Part shown: piece after piece, positions 1 through 11,999 of the stretch
Numbering within the stretch: position 1 is the stretch's first letter
Layout of the letters: every line of letters starts with the position of its first letter
Assembly (NCBI GenBank): GCA_022376925.1
Contig: JAIOJX010000025.1
Location: 93,771,608 to 93,835,607 of the forward strand
Direction: 5' to 3'
DNA length: 64,000 bases
From: Tragulus kanchil
Lineage: Eukaryota; Chordata; Mammalia; Artiodactyla; Tragulidae
Notes under the pieces: generated by a model
What the model was told of the DNA's origin: nothing
Database searches by the model: none
The model's input: only the letters and a program-made list of their open reading frames with translations
Position numbers and translations under genes: made by a program

Positions 1-20
1 CTGAGCCACCAGGGAAGCCC
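1..20 (-). mobile_element. 5' (tRNA-head) end of a Bov-tA-type SINE, cut by window edge
   Basis: The first 20 bases read as the reverse complement of the tRNA-Glu-derived head shared by Bov-tA and CHR SINEs (ends CCAGGGAAGCCC on the plus strand). The rest of the element lies outside the window, so the family assignment is tentative. Confidence 0.5.
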
Positions 21-124
21 AAACATTCTGTGGCTAATTTCTTTGTGGTTACCATATGAATTACAGTTACTGTCCTCAAGTTTAAATGCTCTAATTTGAA
101 GAAATAACCAGCTTTATTTCAGTA

Positions 125-780
125 ACATGCAAAATGTTTGCTCCTTGACAGCACCAGTTTTGGTGGAGTCTTCAGGGTTTTTTCTATATGGCATCATGTC
201 ATCTGCGAAGAGTGACAGTTTTACTTATTCTCTTCAGTTTCAATGTCTTTTTTTTTTCTTTTTCTTGCCTAATTTCTCTGATTGAGACTTCCAATACTTT
301 GTTGAATGAAAGTGGCAAGAGTGGCCGTTATTATCTTATTCCTGATCTTAGAAGAAAAATCTTTCCGCTTTAGCCCATTGAATACGACAGTAACTGCGTG
401 ATTTTCATATATGGCCTTCATTATTTTGTGGTACATTCCCTCTGTACCTACTTTATTGTCAGTTTTTATCATAAATGAATGTTGAATTTTCTCAAATGTG
501 TTTTCTGTATCTGTTGAAATGATTATGATTTTTGTCTTTCATTCTGTTAATGTGGTGTGTCTCACTGATTTGCAGGTGTCACACCATCTTTGCATCTCTG
601 GAATAATCCTTTCTCTGGATGATCCTTTTAATGTATTGCTGAATTTGGCTTTCAGATATTTTGCTAAATATTTTTACATTTATGTTAATCAAGGATATTG
701 GCCATTAGTTTTCTTTTCTTGTGGCCTTGTCTGGTTTTGATGTTGGGGTTACTGATAATTCTTCTGAATCACTAGTCTCT
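125..780 (-). mobile_element. LINE-1 ORF2 relic
   Basis: The plus strand is T-rich and reads as the antisense of L1 ORF2: the stretch with CATCATGTCATCTGC, followed by ATTGAGACTTCCAATACTTTGTTGAATG, split by substitutions. The reading frame is broken by many stops, so it is a dead fragment. Its plus-strand open frames are antisense chance frames. Confidence 0.65.
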
Positions 781-828
781 TAGGTTTGGAGTTACAAGTT
801 GAAGTTACATTTCTAGTTAAACTAATAT

Positions 829-2936
829 TTTTTTTTGGTACTTTAGGTATAGTAATCTCTTAAATTAGAAAACAAAGTGTAGTTACAGATCATTGTTGCA
901 GTAACACAAGCTTCTATAATTGCCCATCTATGTAGATTTATTGAAATATTTATTTCTCCATATAACTCTGTTTACTGCCTAGTGTACTTCCATTTCACTG
1001 TGCAGGATTACCTTGAACATTTCTTGCAGGGCAGGTTTGTTGGTCACTAGATCTCTCAGTGCTTGCTTATTTGTGAATATCTTAATTTCTCTGTCACTTT
1101 TGTAGGACATTTTTGCCACAAACAAGATTACTGGCTGATAGTTTGTTTCTTGCAGCATTTGAAATATGTATCAGTCTTTGGCCTCCAGATTTCTGATGAG
1201 AAATTAATGATAATCTAATTAAGGATCCCTTGTACGTGATGATTCACTTCTCTCTCACTGCTTTCAAGATTATATCTTTGCCTTTGGCTTTTCAAAGTTT
1301 GATTACAGTGTGTCTCAGTGGGTCTTTGAGTCCTTTGAACTTCTTAGATATTTATATCTTTCATCTTGGAGTTTTTAGTCATTATTTCTTCAGATACTTT
1401 CTTTCTCCTTTTCTCTTTCCCTTCTCCTATGTTGTGTATGTTGGTTCACTTACTAGTATCCCACAGGCTCATTAGGTTCTGTTTGCTTTTCTTAGGTCTT
1501 TTTCTTCTTGTTCCTCACAGTCAGTAATTTTCATTGTCCTCTCCTCATGTTCACTGATTCTTCTGTCTAATGAAGTCTGTCTTAGAATCCTTTTAGTGAA
1601 TTTCTCATTGCAGTTATTGTACTTTTCTTCTCTAGAATTTCTTTTGACCTCCTTTTTGGATTTTCTTTTTATTAATATTTCCACTTTGTTCACACATTAT
1701 TTTCTTGACTTTTTCAATATCTTTCTTTGGGTTTTTGAGCCTCTTTAAAGACAGTTGTTTTAAAATCTTTATCTAGTATATCTTCCATTCATTCTTTTGC
1801 TATGACATTTTCGGTTGATTTGTTTATTCCTTGAATGAAAATAGTTTCCTGTCTCTGCATGCCTTGTGATTTTTCCCTTGAATGAAAATTTTTTTTGGTA
1901 CTTTAGGTATAGTAATCTCTTAAATTAGAAAACAAAGTGTAGTTACAGATCATTGTTGCAGTAACACAAGCTTCTATAATTGCCCATCTATGTAGATTTA
2001 TTGAAATATTTATTTCTCCATATAACTCTGTTTACTGCCTAGTGTACTTCCATTTCACTGTGCAGGATTACCTTGAACATTTCTTGCAGGGCAGGTTTGT
2101 TGGTCACTAGATCTCTCAGTGCTTGCTTATTTGTGAATATCTTAATTTCTCTGTCACTTTTGTAGGACATTTTTGCCACAAACAAGATTACTGGCTGATA
2201 GTTTGTTTCTTGCAGCATTTGAAATATGTATCAGTCTTTGGCCTCCAGATTTCTGATGAGAAATTAATGATAATCTAATTAAGGATCCCTTGTACGTGAT
2301 GATTCACTTCTCTCTCACTGCTTTCAAGATTCTATCTTTGCCTTTGGCTTTTCAAAGTTTGATTACAGTGTGTCTCAGTGGGTCTTTGAGTCCTTTGAAC
2401 TTCTTAGATATTTATATCTTTCATCTTGGAGTTTTTAGTCATTATTTCTTCAGATACTTTCTTTCTCCTTTTCTCTTTCCCTTCTCCTATGTTGTGTATG
2501 TTGGTTCACTTACTAGTATCCCACAGGCTCATTAGGTTCTGTTTGCTTTTCTTAGGTCTTTTTTTCTTCTTGTTCCTCACAGTCAGTAATTTTCATTGTC
2601 CTCTCCTCATGTTCACTGATTCTTCTGTCTAATGAAGTCTGTCTTAGAATCCTTTTAGTGAATTTCTCATTGCAGTTATTGTACTTTTCTTCTCTAGAAT
2701 TTCTTTTGACCTCCTTTTTGGATTTTCTTTTTATTAATATTTCCACTTTGTTCACACATTATTTTCTTGACTTTTTCAATATCTTTCTTTGGGTTTTTGA
2801 GCCTCTTTAAAGACAGTTGTTTTAAAATCTTTATCTAGTATATCTTCCATTCATTCTTTTGCTATGACATTTTCGGTTGATTTGTTTATTCCTTGAATGA
2901 AAATAGTTTCCTGTCTCTGCATGCCTTGTGATTTTT
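829..2936. repeat. Tandem duplication 1 (829-1874 and 1889-2936)
   Basis: The two copies are near identical at an offset of 1060-1062 bases; the main difference is two extra T in a poly-T run near 2562. The 14-base joint (1875-1888) resembles a piece found inside the copy at about 1837 (CCTTGAATGAAAA). Most likely an unmerged contig overlap. Confidence 0.97.
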
Positions 2937-3540
2937 TGTTGAACAGAGGACCGTTAAATCAAATAATATAGTAACTCTGGAAGTCAGATTCTCCTCTTTC
3001 CCCAGGGTATGCTGTTTTTAATGTTTTTGTTGACTGGTTTTTATTTTTTATTATTATAGACTATCTTTGTACCAAGATCATGAACTTAATTTCAGGTCTT
3101 TTTTGAACCTTTCTCTGGGCATGCACAGTCACTTTCTAATTTTCTCCAGATATGCAGATATTTCTTAATGTCCTAGTTTTTAATGTCTGACTTTCAAAAG
3201 CAGAAAAGGGAAGAAAATATCAAAGTAGCAGAAAAAAGAAAAGGGCACCAGCCCTTTAAATCCCTTAGAAGTCACTTCAGCCAAGAGGGAGGAGTTTTCA
3301 ACAAGGGAGAAAGAGGCAGCAGCAATGGCTGCTCACATTTTTGCACCTCAGAAGCAGCAGTCAGCTTTCAGAGCACAGATCCCCAGTATTTGAAAGAAAA
3401 GGTCCTCTTTACTTACCCTGGCTCACGCAGCTGCATGTGGCTGAATGCAGGCGGTTCAAAGAATACGAGTATCTTCCTGCCACATGGCTGGGGTGGGGGA
3501 TAGTTGCTACTCCACTAAGGGCTAAAATTAACCCAAATTA
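829..3540 (-). mobile_element. Old L1-lineage sequence, probably 5' region
   Basis: The antisense of a common old mammalian L1-associated sequence is recognisable: the passage around 1180-1230 (GGCCTCCAGATTTCTGATGAGAAA, then GGATCCCTTGTACGTGATGA) and the run of short C/T-rich phrases to about 2930. It continues into 2937-3180. The exact subfamily is not assigned; the part after 3180 is uncertain. About 1.06 kb of it is printed twice because of duplication 1. Confidence 0.4.
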
Positions 3541-5729
3541 ACTGCAGTTTGCTGCCTGTACCTTCCCTGGATGTTGTTACCCTTCAGCAGACTCTTGAGT
3601 TTCATAATATTTCATCAGACAAGTTCTGCCAGTTGGTTAGGTAGGGGGATAGATTTCTGGTGGCTTTCTACTCTACTTCCTTCCCAGAATCTTCTCCTTA
3701 AAATTGTTTTCTCATTCCTGCCCCCCACCCCCACCCCGGGATATTTTAAGAGTAGTAAATATAAAATTGATAAGCTCTCATCAATATAAATAACCATATG
3801 TCAGAAAGTTATAATTGCCACAGCTATTTCCAACAGATGCATCATTGAGGCAAAAGGTCTTAAGGAATGCGTGTATCCTATTACTTAACTGAAGCTTTAC
3901 CCTTGTATCTAACTGAGGAAACCTATTGCTATACGATGATTGACAGTTAAGTGCATCATGCTTTGAAACTAATTTTGCTTCAGAATAAACCAAAATGTGT
4001 AAAAGTTTCTACTTGGTTTCAGTAGATGACTGGCCACAAGCACCTCTAAAAACTGGCTGTGACTTTCTGACTGAGAAAAAAGCATCCTGAGAGATGAAAC
4101 TGAAGAGATATAATTTGTCCCAACACACCTAACATATAATAAGGAAACAGATTAATAACAGCAGATGTTGTGGTTCAAACAGGATAAAATTTGAGATTAA
4201 AAAATTTTTTAAAATCACTGGCTAATGACCTTTCTGATATCCAGCCCAGCAAATATTGGGACTCTTATTGACTAAGTTTCAAAGCCTGGGAATATTTCGC
4301 CATGGTTTTCAACTTCACCCTTTTGGCTCTTGGCTCTGTCTTCTGAGTCATCCTTCATTTTTGATGAAGGACAGCACATGTTTGCAGCTGAGTAACTTTA
4401 TCAGCCCGCTTCCTGCCAATAGATTTTTGGAAGTCTAATGGCCTCCTTTCATTCTGTAGCCTTTTCATTCCAAGTTGGCAGTGTTTTTGCTGAAATAAAT
4501 TTCTTTTTTAAAAACTTACCCCAAAAATCTTCTGTAGGGTCATTCTAAAATGGCTGACAGGCAGTTCAAAGAATACGAGTATCTTCCTGCCACATGGCTG
4601 GGGTGGGGATAGTTGCTACTCCACTAAGGGCTAAAATTAACCCAAATTAACTGCAGTTTGCTGCCTGTACCTTCCTGGATGTTGTTACCCTTCAGCAGAC
4701 TCTTGAGTTTCATAATATTTCATCAGACAAGTTCTGCCAGTTGGTTAGGTAGGGGGATAGATTTCTGGTGGCTTTCTACTCTACTTCCTTCCCAGAATCT
4801 TCTCCTTAAAATTGTTTTCTCATTCCTGCCCCCCACCCCCACCCCGGGATATTTTAAGAGTAGTAAATATAAAATTGATAAGCTCTCATCAATATAAATA
4901 ACCATATGTCAGAAAGTTATAATTGCCACAGCTATTTCCAACAGATGCATCATTGAGGCAAAAGGTCTTAAGGAATGCGTGTATCCTATTACTTAACTGA
5001 AGCTTTACCCTTGTATCTAACTGAGGAAACCTATTGCTATACGATGATTGACAGTTAAGTGCATCATGCTTTGAAACTAATTTTGCTTCAGAATAAACCA
5101 AAATGTGTAAAAGTTTCTACTTGGTTTCAGTAGATGACTGGCCACAAGCACCTCTAAAAACTGGCTGTGACTTTCTGACTGAGAAAAAAGCATCCTGAGA
5201 GATGAAACTGAAGAGATATAATTTGTCCCAACACACCTAACATATAATAAGGAAACAGATTAATAACAGCAGATGTTGTGGTTCAAACAGGATAAAATTT
5301 GAGATTAAAAATTTTTAAAGTCACTGGCTAATGACCTTTCTGATATCCAGCCCAGCAAATATTGGGACTCTTATTGACTAAGTTTCAAAGCCTGGGAATA
5401 TTTCGCCATGGTTTTCAACTTCACCCTTTTGGCTCTTGGCTCTGTCTTCTGAGTCATCCTTCATTTTTGATGAAGGACAGCACATGTTTGCAGCTGAGTA
5501 ACTTTATCAGCCCGCTTCCTGCCAATAGATTTTTGGAAGTCTAATGGCCTCCTTTCATTCTGTAGCCTTTTCATTCCAAGTTGGCAGTGTTTTTGCTGAA
5601 ATAAATTTCTCAAAAACTTACAAGTCTTCTGCAAATTTCATTAGAAAAACAGACACATCCTCAGATCTTTCCAAGATAACTCTTTTTCTGTTTAAGGCTC
5701 ATTCTAAAATGGCTGACAGGCAGTGCCTT
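3451..5729. repeat. Tandem duplication 2 (3451-4564 and 4561-5729)
   Basis: Offset about 1110. The first copy loses roughly 65-75 bases near its end compared with 5600-5695 of the second, but still finishes with the same TCATTCTAAAATGGCTGACA motif. The joint is a 4-base overlap (GCAG). The deterioration is confined to the end of the first copy, as expected of a poor contig end. Confidence 0.95.
3541..5695. other. No recognised gene or repeat
   Basis: Apart from duplication 2, I recognise nothing here. Open frames of 60-79 codons on both strands occur in both copies and have no splice context or start context that would support coding. Confidence 0.5.
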
Positions 5730-6112
5730 TAAATTCATAGAGGCTCTCTTGTTTAACTGAAAGGATCCATGAGACACACCCTTAATCACCTGAAAGGGAC
5801 TTTTGTCTAACTGAATAATCTAAACTTTTCATCTTTTCTGAGGTTTTCGCAAAGGCTCTCATCATTACACTCTCAGCCTTTTCTATCAAGCTTACCTTAC
5901 CTTCCTGACAATGAATCTTTTAATTTCAGTGTCTTTTGCCATCTGCAGAGTTGATTTTTAAATCATGTCTTACTTACTTTTTTCTTAGCAGTTTTAACCT
6001 CAGTTTCTCTTCCTTCACCCTCTCTTCCCCCCTTTCTCTCTCTTACATTTTACCATAAGTGGCAAAGAGAAATCAGGTGGTACTTCTACAACATTGTTTG
6101 GAAATTTCCATC

Positions 6113-6263
6113 TTTTTAAAAAAATACGTATTTATTTATTCATTTGGCTGCATGAGGTCTTAGTTATAGCATGTAGGATCTTGTTCCCTGAGCAGGATTC
6201 GAACCTGGGCCCCCTGTACTGGAAGCACAGAGTCCTTAGCCTCTGGACCATCAAGGAAGTCCC
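6113..6263 (-). mobile_element. CHR-type tRNA-Glu SINE
   Basis: On the minus strand the element begins GGGACTTCCTTGATGGTCC, holds the pol III B box (antisense GGATTCGAACC at 6197) and ends in an AAATAAATAC-like tail. An 11-base direct repeat (TTGGAAATTTC) at about 6098 and 6265 marks the target-site duplication. This is the widespread CHR family of cetaceans, hippos and ruminants. Confidence 0.8.
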
Positions 6264-7257
6264 GCTTGGAAATTTCTTGCACTGTATGTACAAACCTGTT
6301 GCTTACAACTGGTGTTTCCCACATAGCTGTAGAGTACAATTAATTGTAGTTTGCTTTCTGCCAACAAAGTGAGGATCTCCCCTTTAGTTTCTGTCTTATT
6401 TTCTTCAGTTACTGGACACAGGGGGTCATTCTGTCATCACTTGGAGTATTTCACCAATGAATACACCAAGTACTTTGGATTTGAAGAGAAGCATTTATTA
6501 TTTGTGACAAGTTAAGGGACAGGAAGCTAGCTCTCAAAACACTGTCTCCCAAAATAGCAAGAGTGGCATTTTCAGATATGAGTGCATGCATGTATGCATA
6601 TTCATGAAAGGGTGAGTGTAACCTTCCATGTAGAGGTGGAGTTCTCCATGGGCTTGCACAGTGCTCAAACATAGTTGCATGTTCAAAAATGGTAGCGATC
6701 CCAGCCCTTGGGGTAGAGATTTTAACATCAAAATGAGGTAGAAATCACTAGGTTAACAAAATTCGGGTACGTAATCGAGGTCTAAGAGTCAGCAGAAGTC
6801 AGCAGCGTCATTCCTTAGGCTCCGTCAATCTGGTTGTTGAGTGCTCGAGAGGGTTGAAGGCTCATTCTAAAATGGCTGACAGGCAGTGCCTTTAAATTCA
6901 TCTTCTTTACTAAAGGATCATCACCCTTAATCACCTGAAAGGGACTTTTGTCTAACTGAATAATCTAAACTTTTCATCTTTTCTGAGGTTTTCGCAAAGG
7001 CTCTCATCATTACACTCTCAGCCTTTTCTATCAAGCTTACCTTACCTTCCTGACAATGAATCTTTTAATTTCAGTGTCTTTTGCCATCTGCAGAGTTGAT
7101 TTTTAAATCATGTCTTACTTACTTTTTTCTTAGCAGTTTTAACCTCAGTTTCTCTTCCTTCACCCTCTCTTCCCCCCTTTCTCTCTCTTACATTTTACCA
7201 TAAGTGGCAAAGAGAAATCAGGTGGTACTTCTACAACATTGTTTGGAAATTTCCATC

Positions 7258-7408
7258 TTTTTAAAAAAATACGTATTTATTTATTCATTTGGCTGCATGA
7301 GGTCTTAGTTATAGCATGTAGGATCTTGTTCCCTGAGCAGGATTCGAACCTGGGCCCCCTGTACTGGAAGCACAGAGTCCTTAGCCTCTGGACCATCAAG
7401 GAAGTCCC
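7258..7408 (-). mobile_element. CHR-type SINE, second printed copy
   Basis: Same insertion as 6113-6263, repeated by duplication 3 with the same flanks and the same target-site duplication. It is not an independent insertion. Confidence 0.8.
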
Positions 7409-7763
7409 GCTTGGAAATTTCTTGCACTGTATGTACAAACCTGTTGCTTACAACTGGTGTTTCCCACATAGCTGTAGAGTACAATTAATTGTAGTTTGCT
7501 TTCTGCCAACAAAGTGAGGATCTCCCTTCAGTTTCTGTCTTATTTTCTTCAGTTACTGGACACAGGGGGTCATTCTGTCATCACTTGGAGTATTTCACCA
7601 ATGAATACACCAAGTACTTTGGATTTGAAGAGAAGCATTTATTATTTGTGACAAGTTAAGGGACAGGAAGCTAGCTCTCAAAACACTGTCTCCCAAAATA
7701 GCAAGAGTGGCATTTTCAGATATGAGTGCATGCATGTATGCATATTCATGAAAGGGTGAGTGT

Positions 7764-9972
7764 AACCTTCCATGTAGAGGTGGAGTTCTCCATGGGCTTG
7801 CACAGTGCTCAAACATAGTTGCATGTTCAAAAATGGTAGCGATCCCAGCCCTTGGGGTAGAGATTTTAACATCAAAATGAGGTAGAAATCACTAGGTTGA
7901 CAAAATTCAGGTACGTAATTGAGGTCTAAGAGTCAGCAGAAGTCAGCATCGTCATTCCTTAGGCTCCGGTCAATCTGGTTGTTGAGTGCTCGAGAGGGGT
8001 TGAATCCTACCAAACAACTCAAGAATGTGTTTCAGGCTTATCTGTACCTTTGGAACAGAAATGGTAATCTTAATAACTAATTTATCATCTTTCCTGTGGT
8101 TACTTCTCCTGCCTGGTAACAGTCATTTGTTCCTCCCTTCTTTGTTCTATTTAAAAAATCATTATTTACTGAGACCTATCCTTTGTTTCCACATGAAGCC
8201 CCAGGAGGCCATAGTTCATCTTCTTCCCAGTTATCAGTAAACAGAGCACACATAGGTTCTAAAGCTCACCCTCTGGTTCTCAACCTAAGTTTGTCGAGGG
8301 TGTGTTGCAGCTCTCATTACCTGTTATTTGACCTCACCCCTTCCTTATTACTGTCTGGCTAGCACTTCTGAGCTTTCACCAGCAGTGTCCTTAGTGTCCA
8401 GATTTCAGTGAACGCTGTATTGAAGGAGTTAGAGCTTTCTCTGGCAGGCTACCCAAATTCTTCCAGTCTCCTGTCACTACCCAGTTCCAAAGACATTCCC
8501 ACATTTTGGGTTATTAGTATTTGTTACAGCAGCAACCCACTTCCAGGTATCAAACTCTGTATTGGTTTTCAATTGTTGTGCAACAAATCAACATAAATCC
8601 GGTGCCTTAAAATAACAAAATTGGTGTCCCACACTTCCCATGGCTCAGGTATCTAGGCACAACCTAGCTAGGTCCTCTACTTTTGGTCTCACAAGGCTGA
8701 AATGAAGGTAACATCTGGGCTATCTTTTCATAAAGAGACTTGTGTTTAGAAAATTATCTGCTTTCAAGCTTGTGAGAGTTGTTGGTAGACTCATTTCCTT
8801 GCAGCTGCCTCAGGACCCCGGCTTCTTACTGTCTATGTGCAAGCAAAATTAAGGGACAGGAAGCTGCCAACTTGGGATGTCAGCAGTGTTCATAAAACCT
8901 TCCATGTAGAGGTGGAGTTCTCCATGGGCTTGCACAGTGCTCAAACATAGTTGCATGTTCAAAAATGGTAGCGATCCCAGCCCTTGGGGTAGAGATTTTA
9001 ACATCAAAATGAGGTAGAAATCACTAGGTTGACAAAATTCAGGTACGTAATTGAGGTCTAAGAGTCAGCAGAAGTCAGCATCGTCATTCCTTAGGCTCCG
9101 GTCAATCTGGTTGTTGAGTGCTCGAGAGGGGTTGAATCCTACCAAACAACTCAAGAATGTGTTTCAGGCTTATCTGTACCTTTGGAACAGAAATGGTAAT
9201 CTTAATAACTAATTTATCATCTTTCCTGTGGTTACTTCTCCTGCCTGGTAACAGTCATTTGTTCCTCCCTTCTTTGTTCTATTTAAAAAATCATTATTTA
9301 CTGAGACCTATCCTTTGTTTCCACATGAAGCCCCAGGAGGCCATAGTTCATCTTCTTCCCAGTTATCAGTAAACAGAGCACACATAGGTTCTAAAGCTCA
9401 CCCTCTGGTTCTCAACCTAAGTTTGTCGAGGGTGTGTTGCAGCTCTCATTACCTGTTATTTGACCTCACCCCTTCCTTATTACTGTCTGGCTAGCACTTC
9501 TGAGCTTTCACCAGCAGTGTCCTTAGTGTCCAGATTTCAGTGAACGCTGTATTGAAGGAGTTAGAGCTTTCTCTGGCAGGCTACCCAAATTCTTCCAGTC
9601 TCCTGTCACTACCCAGTTCCAAAGACATTCCCACATTTTGGGTTATTAGTATTTGTTACAGCAGCAACCCACTTCCAGGTATCAAACTCTGTATTGGTTT
9701 TCAATTGTTGTGCAACAAATCAACATAAATCCGGTGCCTTAAAATAACAAAATTGGTGTCCCACACTTCCCATGGCTCAGGTATCTAGGCACAACCTAGC
9801 TAGGTCCTCTACTTTTGGTCTCACAAGGCTGAAATGAAGGTAACATCTGGGCTATCTTTTCATAAAGAGACTTGTGTTTAGAAAATTATCTGCTTTCAAG
9901 CTTGTGAGAGTTGTTGGTAGACTCATTTCCTTGCAGCTGCCTCAGGACCCCGGCTTCTTACTGTCTATGTGC
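7764..9972. repeat. Tandem duplication 4 (7764-8840 and 8896-9972)
   Basis: Offset exactly 1132 with no indel. The 55-base joint (8841-8895) contains AAGGGACAGGAAGCT, which is a damaged version of the sequence just upstream of the copy (about 7655-7763). So the second contig begins earlier than the clean match and its first bases are bad. 7764-8004 also matches duplication 3, giving three printed copies. Confidence 0.97.
8545..8840 (-). mobile_element. MLT1/MaLR-type LTR relic (first of three printed copies)
   Basis: The sequence starting TATTGGTTTTCAATTGTTGTG and continuing through GGTGCCTTAAAATAAC matches the antisense end of MaLR (MLT1/MST) LTRs, where the sense end reads GTTATAGCAGCC...ACTAA. 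It is strongly diverged. Other printed copies begin at 9677 and 10778 through duplications 4 and 5. Only LTR sequence is seen; no viral coding frame. Confidence 0.45.
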
Positions 9973-10180
9973 TGGAGACCTCAAGGCAACATTAGTCCCC
10001 TGGTGTGTGTTACTCTCACAGGCCTGCTCTGAACATGACAACTTATTTCTTGAAGACCAGCAGCAGAATCCTTACTCCAGTCTGCTAAGATTGAGTCTTA
10101 CATAATATAACATAATCATGAGAGTGACATCATATGACATTTGTCATATTGTCTTGATCAGAGGCAAATCACAGGTTCTG
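9677..10180 (-). mobile_element. MLT1/MaLR-type LTR relic, longer copy
   Basis: Same relic as at 8545 but not cut by the contig end, so it continues through CTGGAGACCTCAAGGCAAC into about 10180. A third printed copy lies at 10778-11280. Noncoding and old; the subfamily is not assigned. Confidence 0.4.
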
Positions 10181-10347
10181 CCTGCACCCAAGAGGAGAAT
10201 AAGAGTGTGACTGATTGGGAATAACCCAAAGATTGTATAGGAGGCTGCCTGTGTCCCCCAGAGATATCAAGCTTATGTGTGTTACCCTCTTGGGGGTGGA
10301 GAAGAGAGAGTTATTGCAGTTGTAATTAAGACAGAAATCTTCATGTG

Positions 10348-10533
10348 TGTGTGATTAGTCACTCACTTGAGACCCCGTGAACTGTAGCCCACCTTACTCC
10401 TATGTCCATGGAATTTTCTAGACAAGTATACTGGAGTGAGTTGACATTTCCTACTCCTGGGGTCTTCCCAACCCAGGTATCACGCTCAAGTCTCCTGCAC
10501 TGGCAGGCTGATTCTTTACCACTGTGCCACCTC
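10348..10533 (-). mobile_element. Bov-tA SINE
   Basis: The plus strand reads GTCACTCACTTGAGACCCC, then GAACTGTAGCCCACC, then CTCCTGCACTGGCAGG, the antisense of the Bov-tA body and head. The last bases of the tRNA-derived head (CAGGGAAGCCC) are missing. The element sits inside an MLT1-type LTR. Confidence 0.85.
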
Positions 10534-11344
10534 AAAGATCTTCTAATAGAGGTTATTCTAGATTATGTGAGTGGGCATTAAATGCAATCTCATGTATTAT
10601 AAGAAAGGGGCACAAGGAGACTGGACATGTACACAAAAGAGAAAGCCATGTGAAGATGGAGTAAAGAGAAATTTGAAGTTGTTGACCTTGGTTGAAGATT
10701 GATGCAGTCACACCCAAGTAACACATTGCCAGTCATATTCTCCCCTTGAGTATTTGTTACAGCAGCAACCCACTTCCAGGTATCAAACTCTGTATTGGTT
10801 TTCAATTGTTGTGCAACAAATCAACATAAATCCGGTGCCTTAAAATAACAAAATTGGTGTCCCACACTTCCCATGGCTCAGGTATCTAGGCACAACCTAG
10901 CTAGGTCCTCTACTTTTGGTCTCACAAGGCTGAAATGAAGGTAACATCTGGGCTATCTTTTCATAAAGAGACTTGTGTTTAGAAAATTATCTGCTTTCAA
11001 GCTTGTGAGAGTTGTTGGTAGACTCATTTCCTTGCAGCTGCCTCAGGACCCCGGCTTCTTACTGTCTATGTGCTGGAGACCTCAAGGCAACATTAGTCCC
11101 CTGGTGTGTGTTACTCTCACAGGCCTGCTCTGAACATGACAACTTATTTCTTGAAGACCAGCAGCAGAATCCTTACTCCAGTCTGCTAAGATTGAGTCTT
11201 ACATAATATAACATAATCATGAGAGTGACATCATATGACATTTGTCATATTGTCTTGATCAGAGGCAAATCACAGGTTCTGCCTGCACCCAAGAGGAGAA
11301 TAAGAGTGTGACTGATTGGGAATAACCCAAAGATTGTATAGGAG

Positions 11345-11995
11345 GCTGCCTGTGTCCCCAGAGATATCAAGCTTATGTGTGTTACCCTCTTGGGGGTGGA
11401 GAAGAGAGAGTTATTGCAGTTGTAATTAAGACAGAAATCTTCATGTGTGTGTGATTAGTCACTCACTTGAGACCCCGTGAACTGTAGCCCACCTTACTCC
11501 TATGTCCATGGAATTTTCTAGACAAGTATACTGGAGTGAGTTGACATTTCCTACTCCTGGGGTCTTCCCAACCCAGGTATCACGCTCAAGTCTCCTGCAC
11601 TGGCAGGCTGATTCTTTACCACTGTGCCACCTCAAAGATCTTCTAATAGAGGTTATTCTAGATTATGTGAGTGGGCATTAAATGCAATCTCATGTATTAT
11701 AAGAAAGGGGCACAAGGAGACTGGACATGTACACAAAAGAGAAAGCCATGTGAAGATGGAGTAAAGAGAAATTTGAAGTTGTTGACCTTGGTTGAAGATT
11801 GAGGTGATGCAGTCACACCCAAGTAACACATTGCCAGTCATATTCTCCCCCTTGAGCCTCTGAGAAGTGTATGATTTCTATCTAGTAATATTGATCTTAC
11901 TCTTCTGGCCTCCAGAGATGTGACAGAATACTTTACCATTCCAAGTCATCCAATTTGTCATGGCTTTGTTGGGGCAGCCATGGGAAACTAATACA
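11345..11995 (+). mobile_element. MLT1-type LTR relic, interrupted by Bov-tA
   Basis: The order of recognisable pieces is that of a MaLR LTR: TGTGTCCCCAGAGATATC near 11351, TATTATAAGAAAGGGGCAC near 11695, CCATGTGAAGATGGAG near 11747, CTGGCCTCCAGAGATGTGA near 11906 and the end AAACTAATACAG near 11985. The Bov-tA at 11448-11633 splits it, so the LTR is older. Part is printed earlier as 10245-10750. No retroviral coding sequence is attached. Confidence 0.55.
11448..11633 (-). mobile_element. Bov-tA SINE, second printed copy
   Basis: Identical in position and flanks to 10348-10533, repeated by duplication 5; not an independent insertion. Confidence 0.85.
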
Positions 11996-11999
11996 GATG

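Larger units (their letters stand above)
5696..8004. repeat. Tandem duplication 3 (5696-6857 and 6859-8004)
   Basis: Offset 1145 over most of the length. The first 70 bases of the copies differ (5736-5780 against 6898-6925) and then identity is almost complete. The joint lies between GGGTTGAA and GGCTCATTC. The start of this unit is the end of duplication 2. Confidence 0.96.
9648..11856. repeat. Tandem duplication 5 (9648-10750 and 10749-11856)
   Basis: Offset 1101, falling to 1100 after a one-base difference in a C run near 10256. The first copy lacks about four bases near 10712 (GATTGATGCAG against GATTGAGGTGATGCAG). The joint has a 2-base overlap. The part 9648-9972 overlaps duplication 4, so it appears three times. 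Confidence 0.97.

Noticed and set aside
11345..11995. Possible endogenous retrovirus with coding genes
   Set aside because: Only diverged LTR sequence of the MaLR type is present, split by a Bov-tA; no gag, pol or env-like frame is attached.
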